Assembly (NCBI RefSeq): GCF_000429925.1
Contig: NZ_AUCU01000004.1
Location: forward strand, 62,001-126,000
Source: Desulfatirhabdium butyrativorans DSM 18734
Lineage (GTDB): Bacteria; Desulfobacterota; Desulfobacteria; Desulfobacterales; Desulfatirhabdiaceae
Length of the DNA: 64,000 bases
Direction of reading: 5' to 3'
Both the position numbers and the translations under genes were made by a program. Of this stretch, positions 36,311 through 45,461 are shown piece after piece. The stretch's first letter is position 1, and each line of letters begins with the position of its first letter. The notes beneath the pieces were generated by a model. It was not told the DNA's origin, searched no databases, and saw nothing but the letters and a program-made list of their open reading frames with translations.

Positions 36311-37483
36311 TCACCGGATTGTCTCATCCCCTTCAGGTCGGTTGAGCAGCGAATCGTAGAGGCGAACCAGCTCTGCAGTGACTGCTTTCCAGTCGTGGGA
36401 CAGGGCTGTCGTTCGGGCTAGCCATCCCAGCCGCTCCCTTCGGCCGGCATCCGCCAGTTGGAAAATGGCTTCTGCAAGCGCTTGCGGCGCCGGATCGGCA
36501 TCGAGAACGATTCCGCATCCACTGCCTTCCACAACGTCGATGGCCCCCACCCTGCGGGTCAGAATCACCGGAAGCGCGGCTGCCATGGCTTCCAGCACCA
36601 CAAGGCCGAAAGTGTCCATTCGGCTGGGCATGACGAGTACATCGCCTGCAGCGTAGCCATGGGCCATGTCTGTTTGCACGCCCGCAAAGCGGATATGGTT
36701 CTGAATGCCCATTTCGACTGCCAGGCGGACGTAGCGGCGAATGTCGCCTTTTCCGATTACCAGAAGCTTCAGGCGATGCCGATCCAGCACATCCCGGCCG
36801 AGGATTGCCAGTGATTCCATCACGAGCCCCAGCCGCTTGACCTCGAAATTCATGCCGACAAACAGCAGGACCGTATCCGTTGGCTCCAGCCCGAAATCGA
36901 TTTTGGCACGCGCCTTCACATCAGCCATGCTGCAATCCGCAAACCGCCGCGTCGAAACCCCGGGCGTCAATACCCGTATCCGCCTTTCAACCGATGGATA
37001 CAGATCGACAAGCGCCGTTTGCAGCTGACGGGATACCGGGAGCAGCAGCCGGGTGGCGGGGTGGGTATAGCCCATGCGCTCCACCCGGGCGGTCGCCCTG
37101 TCGAACCAGCTCATGGATTTTTTCCGGACGTCCCGGATCCACTGCTGATGCGGCATGCCGTGAACCGAGAAGACATCCGCCCGAAAGATGCGCTCATGGC
37201 TGTGAACCAGATCGACCGGCAACTTGTCGAGCGTTTTCCGGACCCCGATGGCAAAGGAATACGGCCTGAACCATCTGGGGAACATCCAGATCGGGATCCG
37301 ATGCATATGGACAGCCTCGCTGATCGCCTCGAAACGGTTGGCCAGCACATGGATCGTGCAGCCATGTTCCCGAATCAGGCGCTCGCAAAGCTCCACCACC
37401 AGATTTTCCGCGCCCCCAACCCGGCCGTACGTCGGTACGATCATGGCGATGGCGGGTCGGTGCCCCGATGGTTTGCGGATCAT
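36311..37483 (-). CDS. GT4-family glycosyltransferase (LPS-core type)
   Basis: The 390-residue GT-B protein has the N-terminal acceptor half PTYGRVGGAENLVVELCERL and the donor-binding C-terminal half LLFVGMNFEVKRLG, GDVLVMPSRMDTFGLVVLEAMA (the EX7E motif) and GAIDVVEGSGCG. These mark family GT4, close to WaaG-like enzymes that use UDP- or GDP-sugars. Its start overlaps the stop of the GT39-like gene by 4 bases. The operon suggests LPS core assembly at the cytoplasmic face. Confidence 0.85.
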   Translation of the reverse strand: MIRKPSGHRPAIAMIVPTYGRVGGAENLVVELCERLIREHGCTIHVLANRFEAISEAVHMHRIPIWMFPRWFRPYSFAIGVRKTLDKLPVDLVHSHERIFRADVFSVHGMPHQQWIRDVRKKSMSWFDRATARVERMGYTHPATRLLLPVSRQLQTALVDLYPSVERRIRVLTPGVSTRRFADCSMADVKARAKIDFGLEPTDTVLLFVGMNFEVKRLGLVMESLAILGRDVLDRHRLKLLVIGKGDIRRYVRLAVEMGIQNHIRFAGVQTDMAHGYAAGDVLVMPSRMDTFGLVVLEAMAAALPVILTRRVGAIDVVEGSGCGIVLDADPAPQALAEAIFQLADAGRRERLGWLARTTALSHDWKAVTAELVRLYDSLLNRPEGDETIR

Positions 37484-39111
37484 CGAATCTCGTAGAGCCG
37501 CATTTCCCCTGTATCGGGGTGATGGTAGGCCCCGATCAGATGAAAATGGGCGTCACTGGGGATTGCTTCCATATCGAAATAATCCTTCGGCCAGTTCTTC
37601 TGCTCCCAGAGCCAGAATTGCATGCCTGAATCCAGCGCCTGTCGCGTGAATGCGTCCAATTGGCCGGGATAGGCCGCGTAAAAGGTCTCTTCGTTCATCG
37701 GGCATACCGGAAACGGGCGATCCACATTGGCATAGAAGGAAATCAGCGGCTGGATGCCTGCGGATGTGATCACCCGGACGGGCCGATCCATAGGTGCCAG
37801 CCGGGAAATGGCAGTGCCGATGGATACGAATACGGCCTTGTCGGCATCCGGGGTTTTGAGGTTTTTGGGAAGGCTGATCAGGACAATGACGGCGCAAAAA
37901 GCGATGATTGCCCGCTGCCTTGCCCTGGCGGCGTTGTGCCCGGCCTGAAACCAGGGCTTGGCCTGCAGCCATTGGAGAACGGTATCCATCCCGATTGCCG
38001 CAAATACCGATCCCGGCAGCAGCACGAGTCCCAGAAACCGGTAGTAGATCATCCAGGTTTGCAGGGCGTGGATGTAAAGCAGCAAACAGCCCGAAATGGC
38101 CGCGAGCACCGGAAAACCGATGGCAATCCCGGGCAGGGCCATTTTCCGAAAACGGATCACCCCGATGGCGTACAGCAGGGCGAAGGGATAGAACAGCGCC
38201 TCGATGGTCCGATTGACCAGTGCGCCCAGGGCTACCAGCCACACCTGCTGCCGGGCTTCCTGGAGGAAGAAGCTCAGAGAGGCATCCGGGATTGTTTCAT
38301 GGAGCGCCTTGAGCGCTGTTCGAAGCTCCCGGTACTTGACCAGCGGCAGGTAGGCTTTCCCCAGAATGTCGGATCCCCGGAACAGGGTCTGAACGGAGAT
38401 GCCCTGCCAAAAAGCGAGAAACAGCACCAGAACGGAAGCCGCAAGCGCCGGCAACAAAAAGAGCAGCAGGCTTTGAAAACGGGATCCGCGCGCTTTCCAC
38501 AGCAACCAGACGCTGCCTGCCAGGATCAAGACAACGGCATCCACCCGCGCCCAGGCCGCCAGCAGAAACAGCATGCAGCAAAGCGGCAGCCAAACGGCCT
38601 TGGGCGCTCGCAGATACCGGACCATTCCCGCCATGCCGGAAGTCGCAAAAAACCACATCATGGGCTCCCGGACGATTTCCACGCTGTTGCTGACCATCAT
38701 GGGGGTAACGGCGATCATGAGCAGGGTGGTGCGGCTGATGGCGCGATCGAAGAGCATCCTCAATAACGCATACAGGGGGATCAGGGCTGCCCATCCGAAC
38801 AGAATGGATGCGAGCCTGCCGGCCCATATCCAGTCTCCGACGAGCCGGTAGAAAGCAGCGATGGTGAAGGGAAGGGCCGAGACAAAGCTGAGCCCGCAGG
38901 AGGTCAGGCCTTTCCATTGCCCGATCAGGATGGATTTGGCCTGATGGATGTAAAGGGTACCGTCCGGGTTGACGATGGTGGTGTGGGCAGCCAGCCAGAA
39001 CCGCAGGGCCAGGGCAAGCAGCAGTACGGCGATCAGCGGCATCGAATCGGAAACAGTTCGGGGATTGGATGCTTGTCGGGATATTCCGGAGGGATGGGTG
39101 GATTCGATCAT
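37480..39111 (-). CDS. GT39/ArnT-like integral membrane glycosyltransferase
   Basis: The 543-residue protein has about 11 hydrophobic segments. It has the early acidic loop NPDGTLYIHQA, which in the PMT/ArnT superfamily holds the catalytic Asp, followed by REPMMWFFATSG. Such enzymes transfer a sugar from a polyprenyl-phosphate donor on the periplasmic side. The C-terminal ~100 residues form a soluble tail. Its ATG lies 10 bases after the heptosyltransferase stop, and the next gene overlaps it by 4 bases. Substrate and acceptor are unknown. Confidence 0.75.
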   Translation of the reverse strand: MIESTHPSGISRQASNPRTVSDSMPLIAVLLLALALRFWLAAHTTIVNPDGTLYIHQAKSILIGQWKGLTSCGLSFVSALPFTIAAFYRLVGDWIWAGRLASILFGWAALIPLYALLRMLFDRAISRTTLLMIAVTPMMVSNSVEIVREPMMWFFATSGMAGMVRYLRAPKAVWLPLCCMLFLLAAWARVDAVVLILAGSVWLLWKARGSRFQSLLLFLLPALAASVLVLFLAFWQGISVQTLFRGSDILGKAYLPLVKYRELRTALKALHETIPDASLSFFLQEARQQVWLVALGALVNRTIEALFYPFALLYAIGVIRFRKMALPGIAIGFPVLAAISGCLLLYIHALQTWMIYYRFLGLVLLPGSVFAAIGMDTVLQWLQAKPWFQAGHNAARARQRAIIAFCAVIVLISLPKNLKTPDADKAVFVSIGTAISRLAPMDRPVRVITSAGIQPLISFYANVDRPFPVCPMNEETFYAAYPGQLDAFTRQALDSGMQFWLWEQKNWPKDYFDMEAIPSDAHFHLIGAYHHPDTGEMRLYEIR

Positions 39112-39121
39112 CGCCTGAGCT

Positions 39122-40276
39122 TCAGCAAATCCCGATGCAGGCAGATCGGGAGAAAAAGGCCGAAATGACGTGATCCGCCGAAAGTGTTTGCATGCAACGG
39201 CTTTGTCCGCTGTTGTCGCAGCCTTTGTTCCGGCAGGGCATGCATAGCCATCCGGCGCTCACGACCTGATGGCATGGCCCCCTCGGCGCCCAGCTCACGG
39301 GGGAAGAGGGGCCGAACAACCCGATGGTGGGTGTGCCGACGGCTGCTGCAATGTGCAGGGCCGCCGTATCCACGCCGATAAAGAGTCTGGCGCATTTCAG
39401 AATGCCGGATAGCTCACCGATCGTGGTCTGCCCTGCCAGGTTGAGCGGGGCGGTCTTGCATGTCCGGGTCAGAATGTCGGCCCTTTCGCGTTCATCGGCA
39501 GCACCCGTAACGACGACGTGGAAAGATGTTCTCTCCTGAATGGCATCGATCAATCTGGCGCCTTCCGGAATCGTCCATTCCTTGAATGGCCAGAGCGAAA
39601 ACGGATGGAAGACCACAAATTCATCTCCTCCGGGAATGCCGGCATTCTCCAGAATCCGCTTTGCTTGGTCGATCCGGGTGTCGGGAAGCGGAAAAACGAG
39701 CTCCGGTTGATCGACCCGGATGCCCAGCGGCCGAAGAATGTTCAGATTGTGCTCGATGGCATATTGGCCCATCTCTCCGGGCGGATCGACGAGGGTGTGA
39801 AACAGACGGTTTCGCCACAGGCCCCCGTCTTCCGCAAACCGGGCGATCCGGCAGGGAGCGCCTGAAAGAAACGCGAGAATGGCCCCCCGGGTGCCGGTCC
39901 GCAGCTCGATTGCCACATCGAAATGCCGGCTGCGCAGCTCCCTGAACCATCTCGTATAGCGCAAGAGCTTTTCAAATGGATGTTCAGCCTTTCCCTCCGG
40001 GGCCTTGCTGACCACGAAGACTTCATCCAGCCAGGGGCAATCGAGCATGATGTCCCTGGCTTTTTCCCGCACACAGACGGCGATCCGGGCCTTTGGGTAA
40101 TGGCTGCGCAGGGCCTGAACCGCTGGCAGGGTGAGAACGACATCACCGATATCACCCAACTGAATGAGGAGGACGGATTTCGGGGATGGAGCGCACGGTT
40201 GCGGATCGGTGTTTGTTTTCGGCGGTGCCGATTCGGATAAATCAGGAAAATCTCCGTTCCTTTTTGATGGCCTCAT
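39122..40276 (-). CDS. GT9-family heptosyltransferase
   Basis: The 384-residue protein shows GT9 features: LLIQLGDIGDVVLTLPAVQALR at the start, ELRTGTRG, FHPFSLWPFKEWTIPEG (nucleotide-sugar loop), GELSGILKCARLFIGVDTAALHIAAAVGTPTIGLFGPSSP and a Cys-rich CMPCRNKGCD. WaaF or WaaC-type ADP-heptose transfer to lipid A-KDO is the usual role. No normal start lies between the djlA stop and the first strand, so I chose ATG 40276 (MRPSKRNG), which overlaps the end of djlA by 35 bases. The upstream reading frame inside djlA is not coding. Confidence 0.85.
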   Translation of the reverse strand: MRPSKRNGDFPDLSESAPPKTNTDPQPCAPSPKSVLLIQLGDIGDVVLTLPAVQALRSHYPKARIAVCVREKARDIMLDCPWLDEVFVVSKAPEGKAEHPFEKLLRYTRWFRELRSRHFDVAIELRTGTRGAILAFLSGAPCRIARFAEDGGLWRNRLFHTLVDPPGEMGQYAIEHNLNILRPLGIRVDQPELVFPLPDTRIDQAKRILENAGIPGGDEFVVFHPFSLWPFKEWTIPEGARLIDAIQERTSFHVVVTGAADERERADILTRTCKTAPLNLAGQTTIGELSGILKCARLFIGVDTAALHIAAAVGTPTIGLFGPSSPVSWAPRGPCHQVVSAGWLCMPCRNKGCDNSGQSRCMQTLSADHVISAFFSRSACIGIC

Positions 40277-41003
40277 AGGCTTCCTGAATATCCTTGAATT
40301 TATCGTTTGCGAATTTGACGAATTCCTCGGGCAGTCCTTTGGCAATGATCTTGTCCGGATGAAAATCGGAAGCCATCTTGCGGTACTGTTTCTTGATGGT
40401 TTCCTCCGAATCGCTGCGGCTGCATCCCAGAAGCTTGTAATACCGGTCTGTATCGGATTCCTTGGTGGCGGAAGCATGGGAGCGATAATGGCTATCGTCG
40501 ATACCGAAAATCCGGCTTGCCGTCGTCAGTATCCGTTCCTCGGCGGCATTGAGCTCTCCGTCTGCAACGGAGACCCGATACAGAATATCCATCATCAATT
40601 GCAGGATTTGGGGTTGGCCGTGAAACTGTCCAAAGAACTGCGAGGCGAATTCCTCGAAGGATTGGGGAGAATCGAGCGCCGTCTGAAAAATATTCATGGC
40701 GATCTGCTGACTTTCCGGCGGCAGGTTCAGATCGTAGATCATGAATTGGCGGATGGTGTCAATCTCGGCCTGGGAAACCCTTCCGTCTGCCCGGGCCAAT
40801 TTGGCCAGCATGGAAAACGTCGCTACGAAAAAGGTGAACTGTGATGATTCCGTGTGGGACATCGGAGAATCAACGAAGCCTGTGCGATCGAGCTGATTGC
40901 TTGCATCATAGGCGTGTCCGAATGTCGCTCCCAGGATCGCCCCAAGTGGGCCCCCCAGGGCAAATCCGATGGCACCGCCAACAACTTTTCCCATTATTCC
41001 CAT
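40242..41003 (-). CDS. djlA: TerB-like/DnaJ co-chaperone (DjlA-like)
   Basis: The 253-residue protein starts with a Gly-rich segment (MGKVVGGAIGFALGGPLGAILGATFG), which in DjlA is a membrane-spanning dimerisation element. A TerB-like helical domain with ADGRVSQAEID and ADGELNAAEE acidic loops follows. A C-terminal J domain carries HPD (FHPDKII). It should recruit DnaK at the membrane. ATG 41003 is used rather than the upstream ATGs, which lie in poorly conserved sequence. It is the first gene of the LPS-core operon. Confidence 0.88.
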   Translation of the reverse strand: MGIMGKVVGGAIGFALGGPLGAILGATFGHAYDASNQLDRTGFVDSPMSHTESSQFTFFVATFSMLAKLARADGRVSQAEIDTIRQFMIYDLNLPPESQQIAMNIFQTALDSPQSFEEFASQFFGQFHGQPQILQLMMDILYRVSVADGELNAAEERILTTASRIFGIDDSHYRSHASATKESDTDRYYKLLGCSRSDSEETIKKQYRKMASDFHPDKIIAKGLPEEFVKFANDKFKDIQEAYEAIKKERRFS

Positions 41004-41148
41004 GATCAATATCCCGGTGCGTTGCAGAAAACGGATTGAATGCTGTGGATGCGGATGAAATATCGTATCGATTCGCCGCTCTTGTGTCAAGAAAGGTGCG
41101 AGATGTGGGGGAATTCTTTCTTGAACCATCGGAATCCCCCTGATATAT

Positions 41149-41238
41149 GGTGTCTGAACGGAAAAACCCTATTCGGAGCAGCGCGTCGCCTGCCCTCCGG
41201 CTCAGGTTGTACCCAAAACGGGTTTTCCGTTCAGACAC
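41149..41238 (+). repeat. Dispersed palindromic repeat, copy B (best palindrome)
   Basis: GGTGTCTGAACGGAAAAACC at the left end is the inverted partner of GGTTTTCCGTTCAGACAC at the right end. Between them is TATTCGGAGCAGCGCGTCGCC plus CTCCGGCTCAGG. It lies between djlA and gldA and spoils apparent gldA upstream frames. Confidence 0.85.
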
Positions 41239-41257
41239 GATATACGAGCTCGTCTTG

Positions 41258-42436
41258 ATGGACGACAAAAATGACCACCATTGTTCGATTTCGCAACGGC
41301 ACCATTCAATGGACAGGAGAAAACGTGACGTGTTCCTGAAAGCGGTTTTCCCGGGGAAATATATTCAGGGTGAAGGCGTTCTGGGTCAGCTACCCGATTG
41401 GATCCATGTTTTTGGCAAGAAAGGATTGATTCTTGCGTCCCGAACGGCCAGAGAAAACGTTCTGGTCAACTATCGCCACGATCTTGAGGCAAAGGCGATC
41501 GGTGTCGAGGCATTTCAGGGGGAGTGCTGTGAAACGGAATTGAACCGGCTCGCCCGTGTCATAAGCGATCAGAAGGTGGATGTGCTGGTCGGGATGGGGG
41601 GTGGAAAGACCATTGATACGGCAAAAATTGCGGCTGATCGGGCTGGAATTCCGGTAATCGTTGTGCCGACAATCGCCTCGACCGATGCACCCTGCAGCGG
41701 GTGCGCCATCCTCTACACGGAGCAAGGCGTATTTCAATCCGTTCTCTATCCGAAAATGAACCCGCAAGTGGTGCTGGTCGATACAAATGTCATTGCCCAG
41801 GCACCGACGCGTTTTCTGGTTGCGGGGATGGGAGATGCGCTGGCGACCTGGTTCGAGGCCAGATCGTGTGATCGCACCCAATCGATGAACGAGTGTGGCG
41901 GCTACAGCACGATGGCCGGGCTTCATCTGGCCAAGCTCTGTTATGACACCCTGCTGCTGTACGGCTTTTCGGCCAAGCTTGCCGCCGAGCAGCATGTCAT
42001 TACCCCGGCGTTGAATCACATCGTCGAGGCGAACATCCTGTTGAGCGGCATCGGATTCGAAAGCTCCGGTCTGGCTGCGGCACATGCCATTCACAATGGC
42101 TTGACAGCGCTTGAACCAACCCATTCTTTCTACCATGGCGAGAAAGTCGCTTTCGGTGTTTTGGCGGGTCTTCAGCTTGCGGATGCATCTCCTCGGGAAT
42201 CCGATGAAGTTTTCTCGTTTTGCGAAACAATCGGATTGCCGACAACCCTGGAGGATATCGGGCTGAAGGACATCGACCGGGATGGATTGATGCGGGTGGC
42301 CGAAAAGGCGTGTGCGCCCGGGGAAGCCATCCATCACGAAGCGGGCAAGATCACATCCGGAAAAGTCCTCAATGCGCTGATTGCAGCGGATGCCTTGGGC
42401 CGGGCCAGAAAACGGGCTTTCGCTCAGAACCGATAA
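41258..42436 (+). CDS. gldA: Glycerol dehydrogenase
   Basis: The 392-residue iron/zinc alcohol dehydrogenase family member has PGKYIQGEGVL near its start and the dinucleotide site GMGGGKTIDTAKI. Metal ligands are GMGDALATWFEA (Asp), AAAHAIHNGLT (His) and HSFYHGEKVAFG (His). It interconverts glycerol and dihydroxyacetone with NAD+. ATG 41258 lies just past the palindromic repeat. A later ATG at 41309 would trim 17 residues and align better with typical GldA N termini, so either is possible. It is a single gene with its own spacer. Confidence 0.88.
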   Translation: MDDKNDHHCSISQRHHSMDRRKRDVFLKAVFPGKYIQGEGVLGQLPDWIHVFGKKGLILASRTARENVLVNYRHDLEAKAIGVEAFQGECCETELNRLARVISDQKVDVLVGMGGGKTIDTAKIAADRAGIPVIVVPTIASTDAPCSGCAILYTEQGVFQSVLYPKMNPQVVLVDTNVIAQAPTRFLVAGMGDALATWFEARSCDRTQSMNECGGYSTMAGLHLAKLCYDTLLLYGFSAKLAAEQHVITPALNHIVEANILLSGIGFESSGLAAAHAIHNGLTALEPTHSFYHGEKVAFGVLAGLQLADASPRESDEVFSFCETIGLPTTLEDIGLKDIDRDGLMRVAEKACAPGEAIHHEAGKITSGKVLNALIAADALGRARKRAFAQNR

Positions 42437-42484
42437 AAAGGCGCATCGGGTCGATTCCGTCGGAACCTCAACCATGGAAAAATC

Positions 42485-42513
42485 TTGACTTCCTTGGAGA
42501 TTTCCTTTAATCA
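42485..42513 (+). promoter_or_regulatory. Putative rpsT promoter
   Basis: TTGACT, 17 bases, TAATCA, about 130 bases before the rpsT start. The remaining leader (42514-42644) shows no other clear signal. Confidence 0.5.
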
Positions 42514-42644
42514 TGTTCACGCTTTTTGCAGAGGGATGTTCTGTGGGTTCACTGGGCAAGGGAAAAGAACAATTTCTTTTTTGTTGCCCGAAGAATTTGG
42601 TTCCAAGAATACAATAGATGCAGCACCATGGAAAGGAGAGTCAT

Positions 42645-42914
42645 TTGGCCAACCATAAATCGGAAATCAAGCGCGCAAAACAAAACGAGATCCGGAATTT
42701 CAGGAATCGTTCGAACAAATCGCGAATCAAGACGGCCGTGAAAGCCGTCCGACTTACCGTAGCGGAGACGGCGTTAGATCGTATCGAGGCTGATCTGAAT
42801 GCAGCAAAATCCATCATCGATCGGGCTGCTCAAAAAGGGATTATTCATCGGCGTACTGCTGCACGAAAGATATCCCGGCTGACCCGCTTGGTGAATTCCA
42901 CTCAGAAATCCTGA
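42645..42914 (+). CDS. rpsT: 30S ribosomal protein S20
   Basis: The 89-residue basic protein reads (L)ANHKSEIKRAKQNE... and ends KISRLTRLVNSTQKS, matching S20. The start is TTG at 42645, with AAAGGAGAG 6 bases upstream; a TTG or other weak start is common for S20. The upstream in-frame ATG at 42618 adds nine non-homologous residues and is rejected. A strong terminator follows. Confidence 0.96.
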   Translation: MANHKSEIKRAKQNEIRNFRNRSNKSRIKTAVKAVRLTVAETALDRIEADLNAAKSIIDRAAQKGIIHRRTAARKISRLTRLVNSTQKS

Positions 42915-42941
42915 CATGGACGATATCTGATTCCTGATTTT

Positions 42942-42984
42942 CACCAAAGGACGCCCGAGAGACTCGAGCGTCCTTTGGTGTTTT
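42942..42984 (+). terminator. Rho-independent terminator after rpsT
   Basis: The arms CACCAAAGGACGC and GCGTCCTTTGGTG form a 13 bp perfect stem with a 13-base loop, followed by TTTT. Confidence 0.9.
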
Positions 42985-43406
42985 ATGGCCGGTCGATTTC
43001 GTTGGGCGAATCACCTGGCCGGATCATGTCTGAAGGTAAAAGTTTTTGGGGTTTGTCCTGAGCCGGCGGGATGGCCGGTTTCCGAGGCGTCTCCAAAGCC
43101 TCCCGCTTCCATGCCCAGTTTCCGGGACGTGCCATAAGAGCAAGTGGTGGAAAGGTCGTCACCATATCTCTGAAGTTGGCGCAACATAGTCTTTTCCAGA
43201 GAAATCCAACCTCATTGCATTCTGCGATCAAAATGATATTCCAGTAAGCATTTTCATGTGGTGCCTGAACGGAAACCGCCTATTCGGGTCAACGCGTCGC
43301 CTGCAGGCAGTCAATTTTACGATACGGCGGGATCAATCAGCCGCTCGATATTGTTTCGTGTGCCATGAAAGATGTCTGGAACCCTCATAGCAAAGGAGCA
43401 AAGCGC
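42985..43406. other. Non-coding spacer with repeat copy C
   Basis: This 420 bp region holds copy C of the dispersed repeat (43260-43340: GGTGCCTGAACGGAAACCG, then CCTATTCGGGTCAACGCG, then a shared TCAATTTTACGATA tail), which lacks a clear right inverted arm. An 82-codon minus frame (42983-43231) has no ribosome site and no recognisable motif. I see no other gene. AAAGGAG at its right edge is the ribosome site of the next gene. Confidence 0.7.
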
Positions 43407-45074
43407 ATGGAGCCCGTCAGAGGATTTCCTTCAACGTCCCAGGACAATTACCAGCTCAATATCATCAACATCGCACGGCACGGCGTCCGGAATTTCTCCA
43501 GTCAGGAAATCACCTGCCAGGGACCGCAGGGAATGTTCCGGTACACCTATCGGGATGCTTTCCGGCGGATGAGCCGGTTTGCCGGCGCCCTCCGGGACCT
43601 CGGTGTCGCCATCGGCGACAGGATAGGCGTTCTGGACTGGAATTCCCATCGCAATTACGAGATGTACTTTGCCATCCCGGGTTCCGGTGCGGTGATGCTG
43701 CTGTTGAATCTTCGCCTCTCACCTCCGGATCTCACCTATGTGATTCAGCATGCCGAAGCAAGCTGGCTTGTGGTGGATGAAACCCTTTTGCCCATTGCCG
43801 AGATGTTGTCCAGGAATTTTCCAGCCATCAGAGGCTATATCGTTCTGACAGACAAGAATCTGTCGGATATTCAGACCACCCTGAACCCGGTTTTCAGCTA
43901 CGAAGCGCTCCTTGAGGCGCAACCCGCGGAATTTGAATGGCCAAATCTGGATGAAACTTCGGCAGCCGGGGCCTGCTATACAACTGGCACGACGGGCCAG
44001 CCCAAGGGTGTCTATTACTCCCATCGCAACACCTATCTGCATGCCATGGCCATCTGCTCCGGAGGAGAGATGTCCTATCGGGATGTCTTTTTGCAGCTGG
44101 TACCGATGTTTCATGCCATGGGCTGGGGCGGTGTCTATTCCGCCACGATGATCGGCTCCAAAGTCGTACTGCCGGGCATGTACAGGCTGGATCGTCTGGG
44201 GGAACTGGCCGAGCTTCTGGTGAACGAAAAAGTTACGGTATGCAATGGCGCTCCCGCCATTCTCATGCCCATGCTGGAATATATTCGGGGTATGAAAGAG
44301 AAACCGGATCTTCGCGGCGCCCGGTTTCTGTGCGGCGCAACCGAACCGCCAATTGCCATGATGAAAGGATATCATGAGCTGACGGGTGCCGAAATCATTC
44401 ATGCATACGGGGCAACGGAAACCTCTCCACTGGTCAGCATCAACCGGCTGAAGCCCTGGCTGGAAGGCCGGCTCAGCGAAGAAGAGAAATGGGATTTGCG
44501 CCGGAAGCAGGGGTATGTGGTCAGCGGCCTGGATGTCAAACTGCTGGGTCCGGACAATGCCGAGGTCCCGCATGACGGCAAGACGCCCGGTGAAATCTGT
44601 GTTCGCGGCCCGTGGATTACCGGGAGCTATCACCGAACACCGGTTTCGGACCAGCAGTTTACCGCCGATGGCTTCTGGCGGAGCGGAGATGTGGCCACAA
44701 TGGACGAGGAAGGTTACCTGAAGATCACGGATCGGGTGAAAGATGTCATCAAAAGCGGCGGGGAATGGATATCGTCTGTGGACATGGAAAACGAATTGAT
44801 GTCTTTCGGGCCGGTTCTGGAGGCCGCCGTTGTCGGGATCAAGCATCCTAAATGGGAAGAAAGACCGCTGGCCCTGGTCATTTTGCGCAAGGAATATCAG
44901 GGCAAGATTGAAAAAGAGGCGATTTTATCCCATCTGGCCCATAAATTTGCCAAATGGCAGCTTCCAGATGAAATTCTGTTTGTGGACGAGATTCCCAAGA
45001 CCAGCGTGGGGAAAATCAATAAAAAGGTGATCCGGGAAGCGCACCGGGACCGGTATATGCAAAGCGCTGGCTGA
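43407..45074 (+). CDS. Acyl-CoA synthetase (AMP-binding, FadD-like)
   Basis: The 555-residue ANL-superfamily enzyme has the P-loop YTTGTTGQPKG, HAYGATETSPL, GEICVRGPWI, DGFWRSGDVATMDEEGYLKI, DRVKDVIKSGGEWIS and the C-terminal lysine motif PKTSVGKINKK. It activates a fatty or other carboxylic acid to acyl-CoA. It resembles the medium- or long-chain ligases of anaerobic fatty-acid degraders, but the chain length cannot be read. ATG 43407 has GGAG at good spacing; the 43365 ATG adds 14 unrelated residues. No beta-oxidation genes adjoin it. Confidence 0.88.
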   Translation: MEPVRGFPSTSQDNYQLNIINIARHGVRNFSSQEITCQGPQGMFRYTYRDAFRRMSRFAGALRDLGVAIGDRIGVLDWNSHRNYEMYFAIPGSGAVMLLLNLRLSPPDLTYVIQHAEASWLVVDETLLPIAEMLSRNFPAIRGYIVLTDKNLSDIQTTLNPVFSYEALLEAQPAEFEWPNLDETSAAGACYTTGTTGQPKGVYYSHRNTYLHAMAICSGGEMSYRDVFLQLVPMFHAMGWGGVYSATMIGSKVVLPGMYRLDRLGELAELLVNEKVTVCNGAPAILMPMLEYIRGMKEKPDLRGARFLCGATEPPIAMMKGYHELTGAEIIHAYGATETSPLVSINRLKPWLEGRLSEEEKWDLRRKQGYVVSGLDVKLLGPDNAEVPHDGKTPGEICVRGPWITGSYHRTPVSDQQFTADGFWRSGDVATMDEEGYLKITDRVKDVIKSGGEWISSVDMENELMSFGPVLEAAVVGIKHPKWEERPLALVILRKEYQGKIEKEAILSHLAHKFAKWQLPDEILFVDEIPKTSVGKINKKVIREAHRDRYMQSAG

Positions 45075-45235
45075 TATGGAAATGGAAGAGCTTTCTCAGG
45101 TATTGGGTGTTTCGACTTGTTGCGCCAACAGATGTGTAGGGAGGCGGGCAGGGATGAATGATCAGGGTGAACAGAAGGCGGATATAAAGCGAGTTCTCAC
45201 CTTCTGTTATTCTGACTATTGCTGATTTTATCAGG

Positions 45236-45266
45236 AAAAAGTGGCGTCCCCAAGGGGATTCGAACC
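45236..45266. repeat. attL: direct repeat of the tRNA-Glu 3' end
   Basis: This identical 31 bp copy of 63170-63200 carries the last 25 bases of the tRNA plus 6 flanking bases. A second partial core, CCCAAGGGGATT, lies at 45409-45420. The rest of the spacer 45075-45461 holds the 23 bp repeat at 45380 and no gene. Confidence 0.9.
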
Positions 45267-45379
45267 GCCAAATTGCATGTTCCCGATTTTTCCTATGTTT
45301 TCCTAATCCATATAATATCAAGATGTTTAGTCATGATAGCCATCCTTAAGTTTCCCAAGATTTCATTTGATTTCTCGCT

Positions 45380-45402
45380 AAAATCGTGACAGGATCGTGA
45401 CA
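45380..45402 (+). repeat. 23 bp repeat near attL (candidate integrase arm site)
   Basis: The sequence AAAATCGTGACAGG plus ATCGTGACA is found exactly at 63099-63121 near attR, in the same orientation, and holds two internal ATCGTGACA units. Arm-type sites for tyrosine integrases are often repeated like this at both ends. The functional call is inference. Confidence 0.7.
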
Positions 45403-45461
45403 GATTTTCCCAAGGGGATTGGCGATTTTGAAAACTTTTTGGTGAGTAAAGGGAACGGCTT

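Noticed and set aside
42983-43231. 82-codon minus-strand open frame ending at the rpsT terminator
   Set aside because: No ribosome site and no recognisable motif; the converging terminator alone is not enough.
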